Assembly (NCBI GenBank): GCA_963767635.1
Contig: CAVYEM010000001.1
Location: 682,001-746,000 of the forward strand
Reading direction: 5' to 3'
DNA: 64,000 nucleotides
Origin: CAVYEM01 sp963767635
GTDB lineage: Bacteria > Vulcanimicrobiota > Vulcanimicrobiia > Vulcanimicrobiales > Vulcanimicrobiaceae
This document shows positions 1 through 8,362 of the stretch, one piece after another (the first letter of the stretch is position 1; every line of letters begins with the position of its first letter). A program made the position numbers and the translations under genes. The notes below the pieces were generated by a model that was given only the letters and a program-made list of their open reading frames with translations, was not told the DNA's origin and did no database searches.

Positions 1-2
1 TC

Positions 3-494
3 CTATGCCTGGGAACCGTTCTAGCATTTATGGCAGGTGGCGTAGCCCGTGCGGCGCAGTCCAGCGCTTCGCAGCCCGCGGTCTTGGCATCGATCGTCGG
101 CACGTGGAACTGCACCTATCACGGTCCGAAGGGTACGATGAAGTCTACGATTGCGTTCACTTGCGTGAACGATCTATGGGATCAGGGGATTTCGAAGGAG
201 CCCGCGTACGCCGGCCGCCCGGCAAACGACGGCATCGTGCTTGTTGGATACGACTCCAAGAAGCACCAATACGTCTCGTTCAGCGGCAAGCTCCATTCCC
301 AACGATTGGGGCATCGGCACGGCTGCCGCCTCACCCGCCGCGATGACGCTCACCTTTCACCGGCGCGTATCCGGCAGACCCCACGCATGACAAGACGATG
401 TATCACTTCAGCGATAGTTCCATGAGCAACACCGAAACGTGGACCGAAAAGGGAAAGCCCATGAGCGGTCGCGGCAGTCGGCACCAAGCAATAG
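3..494 (+). CDS. Secreted protein of unknown function, 5' truncated by the window and frame-disrupted
   Basis: The reading frame is open from the window edge. It shows the end of a hydrophobic signal peptide (LGTVLAFMAGGVARAAQ), then a small domain beginning at GTWNCTYHGP with two cysteines. A continuous product needs three single-base shifts, near 299, 355 and 468. The pieces then join as ...FSGKL / NDWGIGTAAASPAAMTLTF / TGAYPADPTHDKTMYHF, ending at the TAG at 492-494. The pattern GTW.C resembles small exported lipocalin-like or DUF1579-like proteins, but I do not recognise the family. The shifts may be sequence errors, since housekeeping genes here show the same pattern. The next 230 bases hold no gene that I can see. 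Confidence 0.5.
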
Positions 495-728
495 CGGCTC
501 GAAGCCACAAGAGAGCCGCAGCAAAGCGAGCTCGGCTCACCACGCGGCGAACGCACTAGTCTCGCAGAAGCCAAGTTCCGGGTTGCTTCGGTCCCGTTGA
601 TTGCGAAGCCGGTAACGGCCCTCAGGTCGGCTTTGCGGCCGTATACCACCGCGTTGTGCGGGCGAAGGCGTGAGTTGTGTGTCGGCATTGCCCGCTGCGG
701 GTAAGTCATTACCAGTGGGGAGAGACCG

Positions 729-1433
729 ATGAACGTAAATACTTCAGGCGTAGAAGCGGGTAGCACTTCTGCATTTCGCCAGGACGTGGTCGCGCCGGTA
801 AACCGTACCTCATGGGGCGCGATTTGGGCCGGGTTCTTTGTTGCATTGGCGGTGGAATTCGTATTGACCGTTCTGATGGTCGGCATCTTTGCCAGCTTCG
901 TTCATCCCGGCGGAGGAACGCCGTCCGGCCTGAGCTTCGGCATCGGCATCGCGATTTGGTTTTTCTTGCAAACGCTGGGCGCGTTCTACACGGGCGGTTG
1001 GGTCACCGGTAAACTGGCGGGCAAGCCCGACCGATGGTGGAACGCGCTGCACTCCTTTGCCGTGTGGGGGCTCACGACCGCAGTGCTAGTCTATATATTG
1101 GTTGCCGCAGCGGGATCGGCCGTAACCGGTACGTTGGATCTGGTTCGAAGCGGTTTGGGGATCGCAACCAGTGCAGCCCAGGCGGCGCCGGCGACGACAT
1201 CCGGAGCGATCGCGAGAACGCAATCCGTCAACGTCGGGAACGCCACGAAAATCGTCGGCAACGCAGCAAAGAGCGCGGGAGCGGTAGGCGTTGCAATCGC
1301 AACGTGGATCCCCATTTTTCTATTCATTACGTTCGGCGTAAGTCTCGCAGCAGCATTGGGCGGGGGTTTATCGAGCACTCCGGACGGCTGGCGAGGTGAA
1401 CCCTCGCGCGTAACACGAGGCACGGCAAGCTAA
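729..1433 (+). CDS. Four-helix integral membrane protein, unknown function
   Basis: This is a 234-residue protein with hydrophobic segments near residues 32-57, 68-88, 104-125 and 190-212. The first two pairs are separated by a glycine-rich loop (PGGGTPSGLSFG). A polar Ala/Thr/Asn-rich stretch at about 140-185 precedes the last helix, and the tail is short and basic. The ATG is preceded by GGGGAGAG at a normal distance, which supports this start. The glycine and small-residue spacing in the helices resembles small bacterial permease-like membrane proteins of the DUF/TIGR04086 kind, but I cannot assign a family. It stands alone, without an overlapping neighbour. Confidence 0.7.
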   Translation: MNVNTSGVEAGSTSAFRQDVVAPVNRTSWGAIWAGFFVALAVEFVLTVLMVGIFASFVHPGGGTPSGLSFGIGIAIWFFLQTLGAFYTGGWVTGKLAGKPDRWWNALHSFAVWGLTTAVLVYILVAAAGSAVTGTLDLVRSGLGIATSAAQAAPATTSGAIARTQSVNVGNATKIVGNAAKSAGAVGVAIATWIPIFLFITFGVSLAAALGGGLSSTPDGWRGEPSRVTRGTAS

Positions 1434-1541
1434 ACCGAGCATTCTCCCGTTGAGGCGCCGGACCCCACTCCGGCGCCACTGTCGGATACCGGTCTTTTGT
1501 ACCCTCCCACACGAGGAGCCGGCAGTGTAAAGTAGATCGGT

Positions 1542-2219
1542 ATGAAGATATTTGTGTTTGCACTGCTTTGCGGGGCCATGCTGTGCCCGCTGGTCAGCGG
1601 ATGCGCCGCATCCAGTTCAACCCAGGCGACCCCCAGCCCAAGCGCCACAAGGCGATCCGCGAAACCGGCCTCCGTTCCCAAGTCGTCTTCCGTGATGACC
1701 GTCACGGCGCCGGCGTTGTACACGCACAACAGCTATCGCGGCAAGCCGGACCTGGGATTGGTCGTGGCGCTGGTCGATGCCGGCGGAGGGCCCCACCACT
1801 TTGACAGCAAGAAGCTGCTCACGGTGCTGGCCAGCGGGAATCCGAAGCCGGAGACGGCGCGGCTCGAGAAGCAGTATGGCAAAGAGCGCATCGGGTCGTT
1901 CATGAACACGTTCACGTTCGCGATGCCCGATCTGCTCAAGCTCTTCAAATACAACCACATCACGCTGCCCTCGCAGCCCAGCGTTTCTCCCAAGGACGGC
2001 CGCGCGATGGCGCTGGCGGTGTATCACGACGGCATCATGCCCACCGGGAAATACGACTGCGGCTACATGATGGAACATCTGATGACGCATCCGATTCACG
2101 TCGTCCTCATGCACGACATCAACAACGTGCACGGATTCGGGCCCAAGCGCAACGCCGGCTTTCACACGATCCTCACCCGCGTAGTCGTGGACCTAAAGAA
2201 CCAGTACACTAAAGCGTAG
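1542..2219 (+). CDS. Putative lipoprotein, unknown function
   Basis: This is a 225-residue protein. The N-terminus MKIFVFALLCGAML is followed by a lipobox-like LVSGC at residues 18-22, so it is probably lipidated and exported. A low-complexity Ser/Thr/Pro/Ala linker runs to about residue 50. The remaining globular domain has many histidines and methionines (GGGPHHFDSK, YMMEHLMTHPIHVVLMHD), a possible metal-binding surface. I do not recognise the domain. A TAAAGT about 9 bases upstream of the ATG could be a -10 box for a nearly leaderless transcript. A GAGGAG lies too far upstream to act as a ribosome site for this ATG. Confidence 0.65.
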   Translation: MKIFVFALLCGAMLCPLVSGCAASSSTQATPSPSATRRSAKPASVPKSSSVMTVTAPALYTHNSYRGKPDLGLVVALVDAGGGPHHFDSKKLLTVLASGNPKPETARLEKQYGKERIGSFMNTFTFAMPDLLKLFKYNHITLPSQPSVSPKDGRAMALAVYHDGIMPTGKYDCGYMMEHLMTHPIHVVLMHDINNVHGFGPKRNAGFHTILTRVVVDLKNQYTKA

Positions 2220-2334
2220 AACGCGTTTTTCATCCACCGCGCAAATGCACAGTTTGTGCTAAGTGGTCCATTTGCATCACAGTAGCCACGCAAAGCCGGT
2301 AGTATACTGGAGATTCCCTGGGGGAGGGAATATC

Positions 2335-2529
2335 GTGCTGATAACCAGGCATGCGTCGAGGCTCATTTTGGGACGGCCTGCGATGCGCTTACAACGCGCT
2401 CATTCTTTTGATGCGTACTGGTCTTGCGGCTGCCGCGCGCGGACCATGGAGCCCGAAACCATCGACATCAGCTGGTGCGCGGAACACGCGGAGATCTTCG
2501 AAAAGCACGATCTCGAGCTGCAAGCATAG
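2335..2529 (+). CDS. Small Cys/His protein, possible zinc-binding
   Basis: I chose the GTG at 2335 because GGGGGAGGG sits at 2320-2328, a strong ribosome site. The longer in-frame ATG at 2263 has none. The 64-residue product carries a CGC pair, a later Cys and a His (SWCAEHAEIFEKHD), which could form a small zinc site. A TATACT at 2303-2308 is a plausible -10 element. It converges on the M61 peptidase gene, with only 13 bases between the two stop codons. No family is recognised. The codon structure and strong ribosome site make it more than a chance ORF. Confidence 0.5.
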   Translation: MLITRHASRLILGRPAMRLQRAHSFDAYWSCGCRARTMEPETIDISWCAEHAEIFEKHDLELQA

Positions 2530-2542
2530 CCGCTGCGCCGCG

Positions 2543-4466
2543 TTAGTGCGGCGCAGCGATCTTCGCGAGCATATCAGGCCGGCGCGAGATGCGTACGAGG
2601 TGCGGATAGCGCGGACCGCCGTGGTAGTTCACTTGGTACGTCGCGTACCATCCGTTCTGCACGGCAAGCAGCGTAATGGCGCCGCGAGCGTTTCGGGCCG
2701 CCGTGATCGCATACTTCATCACGTCGGGATCGAACTGCTGTCCGTTCACCGCCGTAATCTTGGCGCCCGGCGAGAGACCCGCAGTCCACGCCGCCGAGCC
2801 TTTGCGCACGTCGCGCACTGTGCCCTCATCGGACAGCTGCAAGCCCGAGCGAATACCACAAGTCGATCCGATGATCGAGCATTTCTCCCGCTTCGATGAA
2901 GGCGTTGGGCTTGTCGTTGTACGTTAAGCGCCAGCCCGCGCGTTCGATGTCTGCGTATGGAGGGTGCGGCGAGACGTCGTACACGTAACGTTCGAAAAAC
3001 CCATGCCAGTCGTACGGCACGACCTCGGAGAGCAGGCGTTCAACGTCGGCCCGCGTGTACGTTTTGGTGATTGGCCCCGTGAGTGTCGGCTGCGTGAACA
3101 GGTGCTCGAAGTCGTCCAAGGATTTCTTACCGCCGGTCTGCTCGCGTATCGTCACGTCCGCTGCGAGCCAGATCAGGTGCCCTTCCGTATAAAAATCATC
3201 GGCGGTGCGCCGCAGCGACGAATACTCGCCGCGCGCCGTGTAGTAGTACGGCGCGCCCGTGGTCGTGTCGATGATGGGCGTGGTTGCTCGTCCTGGTTCC
3301 GCGTCCATCGCCGCATAAATGCTCGCGACATACTCCGCATAATCTTTCGGGCTTCGGATTCCCGTGCGGAACGAAATCAGATCGCCCAAGTACTGATTCA
3401 TCCCCTCGTACACCCAGAGCAGATCGGTTTGCATCGGGATTTGGAAATTGAGCGTCGTGAGATCTTGCGGGCGGCGGTACTTGCCGTTCCACGAATGCGA
3501 AAATTCGTGAGTGAGCAGATCGCCGCCCTCGACCTGCTCTTTGGGATTGGTCATGAAATCTTCCGGCGCCCGATTGTCGCTGCTTTGATGATGTTCGATG
3601 CCTTGAAAGCCAATCGCGTCGCTCAAAGTGAGAAGCGAATGATAGTCGTACCAGTGACGGGAACCGTAGAGCGCCAGCGCTTGCGGCGTCATGCGCGTAT
3701 ACGCCTGCGTCAGTTTCGCAGGAAAGTCCAAGTCCTGCGGTTTATCGGCGAACGCGTCCAGCCACTGTGCCGCCGTTCCACTGCGCCAGAGCAGCACGTG
3801 CTTGAAATACCGGCCCATATCCAACGGCGAATCGACCAGCATGTTGAGCGCAACGGTATCGAAATCGATGCGGCTTCCGCTTTGGCGCGGGCCTGGCAGC
3901 GCCGTCCCGTATCCCCAGCCGGCCGGCAGAATAATGCTTGGTTTGACGTAGTAGTCGTGCGAATTGATGTCGTTTTGGTAGAGCAGGTCGCGATTCCAAT
4001 TGACGATCGCGACGTTACGCGTGGCCATCGTATCGCCCGGCGCATTCAACAGCACGGTGAAATCCACGTCCAAGTACGCTCGCTCCCGGCGGGCACGTCG
4101 ACGTGAAATGCGTACATATCCAATTTGTCGCGCCGCCACGCGAGTCTGCCGTCCGCCGGCGCTGATGCGCAGCTGCGAGAGATCGTTGAGCGGTCCCGTC
4201 GGTCCATGCTCGCCGGGAATCCATTTCGGATAGACGATGGTGAACGGCCCGGGCCGCGCCGGAATCGTCATCGAGGAATGCATCATTCCGCGTCCTGCAT
4301 CGCGCGCATCGAGCACCAGCGTCATGGGCGTGTTTTGCGTTGCATAGGGAGTGGCGTTTGCGTTCGGCGTTTCCTGTGCCAAACAAGTGCCAGGTTGCAG
4401 TAAAAATACAGCGAGCAACGCCGCGGACCACAAGGCGTGTTTCATGGGTCGTCGATTCTGCGCCAT
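2543..4466 (-). CDS. M61 family (glycyl aminopeptidase-like) metallopeptidase with C-terminal PDZ domain, frame-disrupted
   Basis: The signal peptide (ALWSAALLAVFLLQPGTCLA) is followed by the M61 N-terminal beta domain. The zinc-binding HEFSHSW is at residues 320-326, with the trailing Asn-Gly-Lys, and a downstream Glu-containing segment (LLWVYEGMNQYLGD) follows. This is the family's HExxH...E gluzincin layout. The C-terminal PDZ domain (GTVRDVRKGSAAWTAGLSPG) continues in another frame from about 2842 to the stop at 2543. That gives the usual length of roughly 640 residues. Two compensating shifts near 4137 and 4080 garble about 20 residues (true reading LDMYAFHVDVPAG). It probably acts as a periplasmic or secreted aminopeptidase. 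The family is certain. Whether the gene is intact is not. Confidence 0.88.
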
Positions 4467-4504
4467 GGCGGCCGGATGCTGCCGAACCCGGGTACAACCC
4501 GCCC

Positions 4505-4705
4505 ATGGAAGACAAGCGCAAGACCGACGAATTCGGCGAGTTGTACGAGGACACGTTCACGGAGAACGAAAGCACTCCTGACGGTGAAGCTCGGGAGGAC
4601 GCGCAAGAAAAGGTCCAGTTGGATCCCGACGTCGATTCTCAAGACGACGACGAGGCGATGCGTGAAAACCGCTTCGGCTTGAACGATCCCAAACCGCAAC
4701 GCTAG
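4505..4705 (+). CDS. Small highly acidic hydrophilic protein
   Basis: This is a 66-residue protein rich in Asp, Glu, Asn and Arg, with no hydrophobic core, so it is probably disordered. The start is the ATG at 4505, since upstream in-frame sequence overlaps the divergent M61 gene. GTACAAC lies just upstream and could be a -10 box for a short leader. It is followed after 24 bases by a HAD phosphatase and then by a second small acidic protein of similar character. Function unknown. The composition resembles small stress or scaffold proteins of uncharacterised phyla. Confidence 0.5.
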   Translation: MEDKRKTDEFGELYEDTFTENESTPDGEAREDAQEKVQLDPDVDSQDDDEAMRENRFGLNDPKPQR

Positions 4706-4729
4706 CGCGTATCTACAGGTCTACGCAGC

Positions 4730-5401
4730 GTGGCGGCGTTTTTGCTCGATCTCGACGGAACGCTCGTCGATACGGTATATCAGCACGTTCTGGCGTGGCA
4801 CACCGCGCTGCGCGCTTGCGGGTACGATCTGCCGATGTGGCGCATCCATCGCAAGATCGGCATGAGCGGCGCGTTGCTGATGCAGGCGCTTTCGCTCGAA
4901 CTGGGACACAGCGTGGATGAGGCGCTCGCCAAGCGCATGGAGCAGATTCACGGCGAAGAGTTCGCGCGTCTGCGGCCGACGGTTCAGCCGCTGACCGGTG
5001 CGCCCGAACTGCTCGATACGTTTCGCCGCAACGACGTGCCGTTCGCGATCGCGACCAGCGGGCACCGAAGCGACGTTGATCCACTCTTGCAGATGCTCGA
5101 TTTGGACTCCGGCGTTCCGATCGTCACGAAGGAAGACGCAGCGAATCCCAAGCCCGATCCGGAGTTGTTTCTCAAAGCTGCCAAGGCTCTGCGCAGTTCG
5201 TCCGAAGAAACGATGGTCGTGGGCGATAGCGTGTGGGACATGCTTGCGGCACGCCGCGCGCATTTCTTGGGAGTCGGGTTGCTGACGGGCGGCTACGCGG
5301 AGAGTGAGATGACAGCCGCCGGAGCGTTTCGCGTGTTCGCCGACCCTGAGCAGTTGCGGCATCACCTATACGAAACCGGACTAAATATAAAGGAGAACTG
5401 A
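4730..5401 (+). CDS. HAD-superfamily hydrolase, phosphoglycolate phosphatase-like
   Basis: All HAD motifs are present in 223 residues. Motif I is LLDLDGTLVDT (nucleophile and acid/base Asp at about 7 and 9), motif II is the Thr/Ser in AIATSGH, motif III is the Lys in NPKPDPELF, and motif IV is VVGDSVWDM. A helical cap at about residues 20-85 places it in subfamily IA, with phosphoglycolate phosphatases and beta-phosphoglucomutases. The start is GTG. The last codons carry AAAGGAG, the ribosome site of the next gene, so the two are probably co-transcribed. Substrate cannot be told from sequence. Confidence 0.85.
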   Translation: MAAFLLDLDGTLVDTVYQHVLAWHTALRACGYDLPMWRIHRKIGMSGALLMQALSLELGHSVDEALAKRMEQIHGEEFARLRPTVQPLTGAPELLDTFRRNDVPFAIATSGHRSDVDPLLQMLDLDSGVPIVTKEDAANPKPDPELFLKAAKALRSSSEETMVVGDSVWDMLAARRAHFLGVGLLTGGYAESEMTAAGAFRVFADPEQLRHHLYETGLNIKEN

Positions 5402-5402
5402 G

Positions 5403-5645
5403 TTGGAACGCGAGCGCTACAGCGAAGAAGATGCGGTCGAGCGTGAGATCGCGCAGGAGACGGAGTCACCCGAGCCGGCCGAAGACACTGAAATGGAGCG
5501 CCGGTCAGGCCCGGACGTTGCACATGATGTCAAGCCGTATCCGGCGCGCGAGCGCGCCGAGATCGTCTACGGCGACACGGACACGGATCCGCGGCGCAAT
5601 GACGAGCCTAGCGCTCATCACGCCGAAGAGGATCAACACCTCTAG
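5403..5645 (+). CDS. Small acidic, probably disordered protein
   Basis: This is an 80-residue product dominated by Glu, Asp, Arg and Pro. The start is a TTG, supported by AAAGGAG about 9 bases upstream and by a one-base gap after the HAD gene. Its TAG stop at 5643-5645 lies inside the left inverted end of the repeat element at 5642-5746. No domain is recognisable. The other small acidic gene, upstream of the HAD gene, is similar in composition but not clearly homologous. Confidence 0.5.
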   Translation: MERERYSEEDAVEREIAQETESPEPAEDTEMERRSGPDVAHDVKPYPARERAEIVYGDTDTDPRRNDEPSAHHAEEDQHL

Positions 5646-5746
5646 GGAAGGCCTGATTTAGCGCGCGGATTCACCTTTGTCATGGTGAGCCTGTCGAACC
5701 ATGGCACGCACAAAAAATCCCGCGGACTCCTTCAGGCCTTCCCTAG
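5642..5746. repeat. 105-bp MITE/REP-like element with perfect 15-bp inverted ends
   Basis: The left end CTAGGGAAGGCCTGA (5642-5656) is exactly inverted at the right end TCAGGCCTTCCCTAG (5732-5746). The interior holds the core GTCATGGTGAGCCTGTCGAA, shared with the element at 23556-23696 and with longer relatives at 40.8 and 61.5 kb. It lies between two convergent genes. As RNA it would form a long hairpin, so it may also end transcription from both sides. Confidence 0.75.
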
Positions 5747-5762
5747 CGATCGGGAGCGGTTG

Positions 5763-6224
5763 CTATGGGGTGGCGATCAACCATTCGTTGCCGAAGCGAT
5801 CTTCAACGCTTCCGAATCGCCCTCCCCAAAACGCTTCCTCCAAGGGCATCGTAACCTTTCCACCTTGTGCGAGTGCATTGAAAACGCGCTCGCCTTGCGT
5901 CTTGTCGGTGATGTTCAGTGAGAGCGAGATGTTGCCGGTGTCCGGATCGATCGCCTTGACGTCGCGTCCGTCGGAGGCCAAGAAGTTCACTCCGGGCGCC
6001 TTGAACGATGCATGCATCACGCGCTCCGCCGCATCACTCGGCGACTGATCGCGCATCGGCGAATCTTTGATCCGCATGATTTCATACGTTCCGCCGAAGA
6101 CGTTCTTGTAAAACTCCAGCGCCTCTTCGCAGCGTCCGTAGAAAAACACGTATGGCTGCAGCTGCACCGCCTGCTGCGTTTCCGATGAGATGGTGCCGGA
6201 AGCCGTGGTCGTATTGGTATTCAT
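5763..6224 (-). CDS. VOC family protein, PhnB/glyoxalase-like
   Basis: This is a 153-residue protein of the vicinal oxygen chelate fold. QPYVFFYGRCEEALEFYKN opens the first beta-alpha-beta-beta unit, and FWGGRFGSVEDRFGNEWLI closes the second, which is the signature ending of PhnB/3-demethylubiquinone-methyltransferase-like VOC proteins. An unstructured Thr/Ser-rich stretch precedes the domain. It is the second gene of a likely operon with the DoxX gene, 26 bases downstream of it. A divergent HxlR-type regulator suggests control by a redox or chemical signal. The enzymatic role of this subgroup is not established. Confidence 0.82.
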   Translation of the reverse strand: MNTNTTTASGTISSETQQAVQLQPYVFFYGRCEEALEFYKNVFGGTYEIMRIKDSPMRDQSPSDAAERVMHASFKAPGVNFLASDGRDVKAIDPDTGNISLSLNITDKTQGERVFNALAQGGKVTMPLEEAFWGGRFGSVEDRFGNEWLIATP

Positions 6225-6250
6225 GATTCTCCTCTAGTGTTATGGAAACG

Positions 6251-6688
6251 TTATGGAACGAATTTCGCGCGAAAGAACGGCGCGAGGATCGAGCGGTGTT
6301 GGCGCGCGAGCACTAGCCACAGCAACGTTGCAAACAGTCCCGGTCCGATGCCGCCCGGCATCATCGTGATGTGAAACGTCAAGATGTTCGGAAGAACGGC
6401 CGCCAGCAGCGCCAGCGCAAGCGGCACGAAACGGTTTGCCAACAGCAGCACGCCCGCGATGAGCTCGGCTCCGTCCACCAAATACACCCAACCGGACTGG
6501 AAGAAAACGCGCTGGAACTCGCCGGCCAGTCCCGCAGGTACGGGCAGCGGATGACCGATGAGCAGGAACCCGCTCAAGCCGCCCAGCGTAAAGATCAGCC
6601 CCAGCACGATGCGCGCCGTTATTAGACCGGCGTTCGCAAGACTCACCGCACGGATTTTATGGGGCATCGTGGCGTGATGGATTTCCAT
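6251..6688 (-). CDS. DoxX-family membrane protein
   Basis: The 145 residues form four hydrophobic segments: TARIVLGLIFTLGGLSGFLL, VYLVDGAELIAGVLLL, LALALLAAVLPNIL and FATLLWLVLA. The loop LTFHITMMPGG and the glycine-rich first helix are typical of DoxX and DoxX-like quinone-associated proteins. It is divergent from the HxlR-type regulator (start 6810) and probably co-transcribed with the VOC gene downstream. DoxX proteins in other bacteria act in thiol or redox stress. The specific substrate here is unknown. Confidence 0.8.
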   Translation of the reverse strand: MEIHHATMPHKIRAVSLANAGLITARIVLGLIFTLGGLSGFLLIGHPLPVPAGLAGEFQRVFFQSGWVYLVDGAELIAGVLLLANRFVPLALALLAAVLPNILTFHITMMPGGIGPGLFATLLWLVLARQHRSILAPFFRAKFVP

Positions 6689-6793
6689 TGCTATTTCCTC
6701 TGCTATGCGACGAATCGCCGTGCGCAGTCGTGACTATTCGCCGAGTCTAGCACTTCTAATTTTAAAAACAAGTACGATTTGGAAACCGAATCA

Positions 6794-6802
6794 TGCTATA
6801 CT
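6794..6802 (+). promoter_or_regulatory. Extended -10 promoter giving a leaderless HxlR mRNA
   Basis: TGCTATACT is an extended -10 box (TGn plus TATACT at 6797-6802). The regulator ATG is at 6810, where transcription would start, so the mRNA would have no leader. No ribosome site precedes the ATG, which agrees. The -35 region is weak, as extended -10 promoters allow. Confidence 0.5.
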
Positions 6803-6809
6803 AACCGCA

Positions 6810-7489
6810 ATGAGCAAGCGAGTCTACGGACAGTATTGCGGGTTCGCCCGGGCGCTCGAAATGCTGGGCGAGCGGTGGGCTTTGCTGATGATCCGCGACC
6901 TGCTCGTGGGCCCGAAGCGCTTCACCGACCTACTGCGGGGCCTGCCCGGCATCCCCACCAACGTCCTGGCCACGCGGCTCAAGGAGGCTCGAAGAGGCGA
7001 GCGTAGTGCGGCGGCGGATTCTGCCGCGTCCCGACGGCTCGGTCGTGTACGAGCTGACCGAGTACGGGTCGGAGCTCGAGGACGCGGTCGTGCTCTTGGG
7101 TCGCTGGGGCGCCAAATCGGCTGGGCGAGCCGCGGGCGCAGGAAACCGTCACGCCGGACTCACTCGTCATGGCGCTGCGCTCGACCTTCCGGCCGGAAGC
7201 AGCAGTAGGCGCGCACGTTGGCTACGAGCTGCGGTTCGGCGAGATCGTGTTGCACGCGCGCATCAACGATGGAAGGCTTGACGTGGCGCGGGGGCCGTTG
7301 CCGGACGCCGACCTCGTTATCGAAACGGGACCAGCGCTAAAATCGCTGCTGAACGGCGAGCTTGCGCCCGCGCGAGCCATCGAAAGCGATTGCGTTCGCC
7401 TGCACGGAGATCCGGCGCTGCTCGAGCGCTTCGTTCAATATTTTCGAATTGAACCGCTGCCGTCCGAGCGGTCAGCAGCGATGCATTAA
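6810..7489 (+). CDS. HxlR-family winged-helix regulator with C-terminal SCP2-like domain, frame-disrupted
   Basis: Residues 1-95 are an HxlR/MarR-type winged helix (QYCGFARALEMLGERWALLM, GPKRFTDLLRGLPGIPTN), ending in the wing LPRPDGSVVYELTEYG. The C-terminal part (VGYELRFGEIVLHARINDGR ... ADLVIETGPALKSLLNGE) looks like an SCP2 sterol-carrier-like ligand pocket, a known two-domain arrangement of about 220 residues. Two shifts, near 6990 and 7115, are needed to join the parts. The gene is divergent from the DoxX-VOC pair and is the obvious candidate to control it. It overlaps the stop of the convergent outer-membrane gene by a few bases. Confidence 0.75.
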
Positions 7490-8256
7490 AGCCGCACGCC
7501 AAAGCCTGCGCCGTAGAAATGATTGCGCGCGCGATCCGTCGTGGTGCGACCAGCTTCGACGTCGATCTCCACGCGCGGTGCGAGCAAATATTGCAGCCCG
7601 CCGTCCAGCCCAAAGAGCGCACCGCCCTCCGGACGGGTTTTGCTCTGCGCGAACGCTTCGGCGTACCACTGCGTGCGCGCATTGAATTGATTCGAGAACA
7701 CGAGCGAGGGCAGTATCACGCCATGCGCGGGCCCTCGCGCGACGCCCAAGGTGGCGGCAAGACCAAAGACCGATGAAATCGACCGCGCGTAATCGAGGTT
7801 GACGGTTTGCGTCGACATGCCCGCCGACACGCCGGCGGCGCCCGAAGGCACCGTGTAGAGTAGATCGATGCCCGTCGCTCCGCGCGCGTCGTGTGCCACT
7901 TCCCACTTGACGCCGATCCCCGAATCGAGCGAGCCGCCTGGGACGATGCCGGACGAACGCCCGTACTGATACGCCGGGCCGATGAAATCGAGCTCCACAC
8001 CGGTGCCCACGCCGAACCGCACGAACCCCTGCGGATACGTGACCGTGGGCGCATCCCCGGATTGATTGGCATAGCCCAGTTCAACGAGAACCTCGTGCGC
8101 CTTCACCGCGCACGCGCTGTATCCAACCGTGGGGCGATTCAGGACGGCCAATAGCGCGGTATGGCCATCCGCAGTGCAGGCATCCGGCGCCGGTGTGGGA
8201 GCCGGACTTGCGCCGGCCGCCGCCAATATGAAGATTATTGCCAAATTCAATACCAT
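7486..8256 (-). CDS. Outer-membrane beta-barrel protein (transporter-like), unknown substrate
   Basis: The ATG at 8256 opens a 256-residue protein with a signal peptide (LNLAIIFILAAAGASPAPTP), then a Cys-containing short region and alternating amphipathic strands (FVRFGVGTGVELDFIGPAYQ, GIGVKWEVAH, LQYLLAPRVEIDVEAG). The C-terminal strand NHFYGAGFGVRL ends the barrel. The pattern fits the phenol-degradation/MetA-pathway transporter-like barrels. The upstream extension of the same frame is unlikely to be translated because it overlaps the divergent etfB region. No operon partner is visible. Confidence 0.65.
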   Translation of the reverse strand: MVLNLAIIFILAAAGASPAPTPAPDACTADGHTALLAVLNRPTVGYSACAVKAHEVLVELGYANQSGDAPTVTYPQGFVRFGVGTGVELDFIGPAYQYGRSSGIVPGGSLDSGIGVKWEVAHDARGATGIDLLYTVPSGAAGVSAGMSTQTVNLDYARSISSVFGLAATLGVARGPAHGVILPSLVFSNQFNARTQWYAEAFAQSKTRPEGGALFGLDGGLQYLLAPRVEIDVEAGRTTTDRARNHFYGAGFGVRL

Positions 8257-8362
8257 CAAATAATCCGTACCTGCAGGGTCGTCCCTGCGCCTGCCGCAAT
8301 CATGCCGGGTTGTCCGCCCGCCCGAACTAGGGAACCCACTGCTCTGGAGGATGTTCGTCCAC

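Noticed and set aside
350..886. A 178-residue minus-strand ORF
   Set aside because: It is antisense to the first gene and the start of the membrane protein, with no domain and no ribosome site.
2964..4106. A 380-residue plus-strand ORF
   Set aside because: It is the antisense shadow of the M61 peptidase. It is Arg-rich and without motifs.
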